Assembly: GCA_902756345.1 (NCBI GenBank)
Contig: CACVQR010000010.1
Coordinates: 174,431-238,430, forward strand
Reading direction: 5' to 3'
Source of the DNA: Fibrobacter succinogenes
Lineage (GTDB): Bacteria > Fibrobacterota > Fibrobacteria > Fibrobacterales > Fibrobacteraceae
Length of the DNA: 64,000 nucleotides
In this document: positions 62,171 through 64,000 of the stretch, piece after piece
How positions within the stretch are numbered: the stretch's first letter is position 1
How the letters are laid out: every line of letters begins with the position of its first letter
Notes under the pieces: generated by a model
Database searches by the model: none
What the model saw: the letters and a program-made list of their open reading frames with translations, nothing else
Told to the model about the DNA's origin: nothing
Translations under genes and position numbers: made by a program

Positions 62171-63727
62171 TCAGAACTTCGTATCGACCGGATTAAAGGT
62201 CATCTTGATGCCGGAACGGATCCAGCCATCCTTGCCGTCTTCGTGCTTGTCGTGAGCTAAATTCTCGTAACTGCGGAATCCACCGCCAAGGTAGAAGCCG
62301 AACCAGCTGTTATACTGCATGGAATAAAGCGCATCGACCAATGCCTGCGATTCCTTTACGCCAGACGGGGCCTTTTCTTCTTGAATGGCGACATCGTAGT
62401 CGGTGTAGAGTTCCTTGTCGCCTTGCTGCAGCCAGGCAAGCGTCATCTTGAGGGAATGTCTCCCCCATTTCCAGCCGAGGTCAAGCCACATGTCCAAAGC
62501 GTCGGAGCCACGGCGGTAACCAATCGGGTAATCGACAAAGTACATATCGGCGTAATCGGGGTCGTCCTGTTCGCGGTAATTACTGCGGTAAAGGCGGCGG
62601 CTCGAATATTCCAGCAAAGGCAAGCGGCCGTTGTTATGCAACGGGTCAGTGCGAACCACATCGAAGCGCCAAGAGAACGTGCCATAACGGCGCGTCGGAA
62701 TTTCCTGGTAGTAGCCCGCCATGAAGCTGATCATGCTGCGGTTCGTGCCCTTGTCGTCATCTTCGCCCACGGGGCTGTTGATGTCTTCCATGTTGATTTG
62801 GCCATAGAACCTGGAATAACGGGCAGGGGTGAAGCCGAGTTCAAAAGTCGTGACCGCCTTGGTGTAGCCGCCCGCAAAATTATTGTGCAGGAACATGAAC
62901 GGATTCATGGAGCGGAATTCCAAATCCTTGCCGCCCACCATGCTTTCTTCAATAATGTAAGTCCAAAAGTGCGACGTTTCGACACCGATGCGGTGGTACA
63001 CGAGATTTTTCACGTTGTCGTCGTAAATGCGGTCGCGCTGGTTACTCGCCTGCTTGCCGTGTGCGGGGCACTTTTGTTCGGCCGCTTCGGAGCCCTTCGG
63101 GTAAACGCAACCTGTTTCGTCCGCAGCGCCCGGGACATCGTCAAAGAGCCAGGCGTTTAACGAGCTTACCAAGAAGTCATAGCGGAAAATACCGGCCTTG
63201 AACTTCCAATGCAAACCATCGTGATAAGGAGCTCCGCCCAAGGCGAGGTCATTCGGAGAAACTTTCAAGTCGGGGTCAAAGCGACCCAACTGCACGTAAC
63301 CCACCGGGTTGTTCCACAAGGCATAAGCGTTAATGGGCACGCCAATGTCCAGTTCGCTCGGCTTGTAGGTAAAATTCGTTTTGAGCTTACTATCGTACCA
63401 GGCTTCGATATCTTTGCGCAGCGGCGCTTCCATCAAGAAATGGAAATCGCCATAGCCCGCACGAAAGCTAAGCGTAAAGAACGGATCGATATGTTCTTCG
63501 TAGCTGCGGGCGTTTTCCAGAGGTACGCGAAGTCCGCGCCAGTTGTTGCCGTAATATTCAGCCGTATCGACCGCGAACGTCGGATCCGTCGGGCCACCGT
63601 TAAAGCCGAAGTTGAAATCCGTACCAATCTGGAAATAGCCCTTATACGTAACAGAATCCGAAGACTCTGCAAAAGCCAAAGCCGTACCAAGAGCACATAA
63701 ACCAAAAAATAAGGACTTCAATTTCAT
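62171..63727 (-). CDS. Large predicted outer-membrane beta-barrel protein
   Basis: The start is ATG 63727, which opens a signal peptide (KLKSLFFGLCALGTALAFA); codons further upstream lie in repeat DNA. The mature ~498 residues show alternating aromatic strands throughout and end in FNPVDTKF. One Cys pair lies in a loop near 240-255 (ETGCVYP...QKCPAHG). No close family is recognised; it resembles FCB outer-membrane channel proteins in pattern only. TAAATT begins 13 bases before the ATG. Confidence 0.8.
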   Translation of the reverse strand: MKLKSLFFGLCALGTALAFAESSDSVTYKGYFQIGTDFNFGFNGGPTDPTFAVDTAEYYGNNWRGLRVPLENARSYEEHIDPFFTLSFRAGYGDFHFLMEAPLRKDIEAWYDSKLKTNFTYKPSELDIGVPINAYALWNNPVGYVQLGRFDPDLKVSPNDLALGGAPYHDGLHWKFKAGIFRYDFLVSSLNAWLFDDVPGAADETGCVYPKGSEAAEQKCPAHGKQASNQRDRIYDDNVKNLVYHRIGVETSHFWTYIIEESMVGGKDLEFRSMNPFMFLHNNFAGGYTKAVTTFELGFTPARYSRFYGQINMEDINSPVGEDDDKGTNRSMISFMAGYYQEIPTRRYGTFSWRFDVVRTDPLHNNGRLPLLEYSSRRLYRSNYREQDDPDYADMYFVDYPIGYRRGSDALDMWLDLGWKWGRHSLKMTLAWLQQGDKELYTDYDVAIQEEKAPSGVKESQALVDALYSMQYNSWFGFYLGGGFRSYENLAHDKHEDGKDGWIRSGIKMTFNPVDTKF

Positions 63728-63739
63728 AGAAAGAAATTT

Positions 63740-64000
63740 AAGTAAAAAAGGAGAAGTCCGCCTCCGCGGGCATGACAAATTAAGGTTTTCCAGCATAACG
63801 CGAGCGGATTGGGCGCGAGCGGATACAACGTGAGCGACAAAGCCACAGGCGTTAAGCCGTGGCGGTCGCGAGAGCAACGCGATATCATATTTTCATGAAT
63901 GCTATAGAGCATTGCGGTATATATAGATTACGTGAGCCGGAACGACCAAACGTAAGTTGGTCGTGAAGGCGAGAGCGAGGCGATATCACATTTTCATGAA
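63740..64000. repeat. Repeat-filled end of the window
   Basis: In order: a CCGCCTCCGCGG hairpin with GCATGACA (63752-63777, relative of the topB insert at 2105), GCCAC/GTGGC hairpin DNA, GCGATATCATATTTTCATGAA (63879-63899), the AATGCT/AGCATT hairpin, ACGACCAA/TTGGTCGT, and a second GCGATATCACATTTTCATGAA copy (63980-64000). No gene is seen. Confidence 0.6.

Noticed and set aside
63728..63877. Longer N-terminus (50 residues) for the barrel protein
   Set aside because: The added part is encoded by repeat DNA and would precede a good signal peptide starting at 63727.

Overview
The window is about 64 kb of chromosome from a Fibrobacter-type bacterium (Fibrobacterota, FCB group). The evidence is two proteins with the Fibrobacter succinogenes major paralogous (FISUMP) domain, secreted polysaccharidases and a GLUG-repeat protein with C-terminal sorting-type tails (type IX secretion-like), a Gram-negative envelope (lipid A synthesis, several predicted outer-membrane barrels ending in Phe, many lipoproteins), and AT-rich promoter hexamers resembling the FCB TAnnTTTG box. 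Species assignment is inference from these traits. I see no rRNA, tRNA, CRISPR array, insertion sequence or prophage.

Layout. 0-3.5 kb: membrane-anchored protein and topB. 4-13.3 kb: unknown protein, mutL, lpxB, dnaE, a GT2 glycosyltransferase. 13.4-20.4 kb: LamG-like lipoprotein, methyltransferase, YbhN-type flippase, and a two-gene unit of poly-Asp lipoprotein plus outer-membrane barrel. 20.5-23.7 kb: der-plsY-gpsA (ribosome GTPase plus glycerolipid precursors). 23.8-29.1 kb: accessory segment with a GH18 enzyme, a secreted DUF4832-like protein, a broken AlbA_2-type regulator and a NYN-domain protein. 29.4-36.8 kb: valS, a DinJ/YafQ-type toxin-antitoxin pair, paired lipoproteins, a secreted protein, an ABC-2 permease, a TM2 protein, rdgB. 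36.9-43.6 kb: two barrels, argG, primase-like gene coupled to mtgA, murB, VanZ-like. 43.7-53.1 kb: RlmI-like methyltransferase, GH16 glucanase, TPR protein, double-FISUMP lipoprotein, YfhO-type membrane protein, a 40-aa membrane peptide. 53.2-63.7 kb: ArsR-methyltransferase fusion, PAP2 phosphatase, FISUMP protein, lipoprotein, HAD phosphatase, rsmE, GLUG-repeat protein, purT, large outer-membrane barrel.

Functional themes are envelope building (lpxB, plsY, gpsA, murB, mtgA, YfhO, PAP2, barrels), extracellular glycan attack (GH16, GH18, FISUMP, GLUG and LamG proteins) and DNA/RNA housekeeping (topB, mutL, dnaE, der, valS, rlmI, rsmE).

Three observations stand out. First, dispersed intergenic repeat families occur in frame inside housekeeping genes: two in topB, one in lpxB and one in murB, each with a recognisable intergenic relative in the same window. 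Second, at least seven genes carry a TAnATT hexamer whose first T lies exactly 12 nt before the A of the ATG, with no Shine-Dalgarno sequence, which points to leaderless transcription from an ordinary -10 position. Third, a repeat family keeps conserved flanks around a short hairpin whose stem sequence changes completely while staying self-complementary. A 110-nt out-of-frame der/plsY overlap and a MutL whose endonuclease motifs are all altered are also notable.
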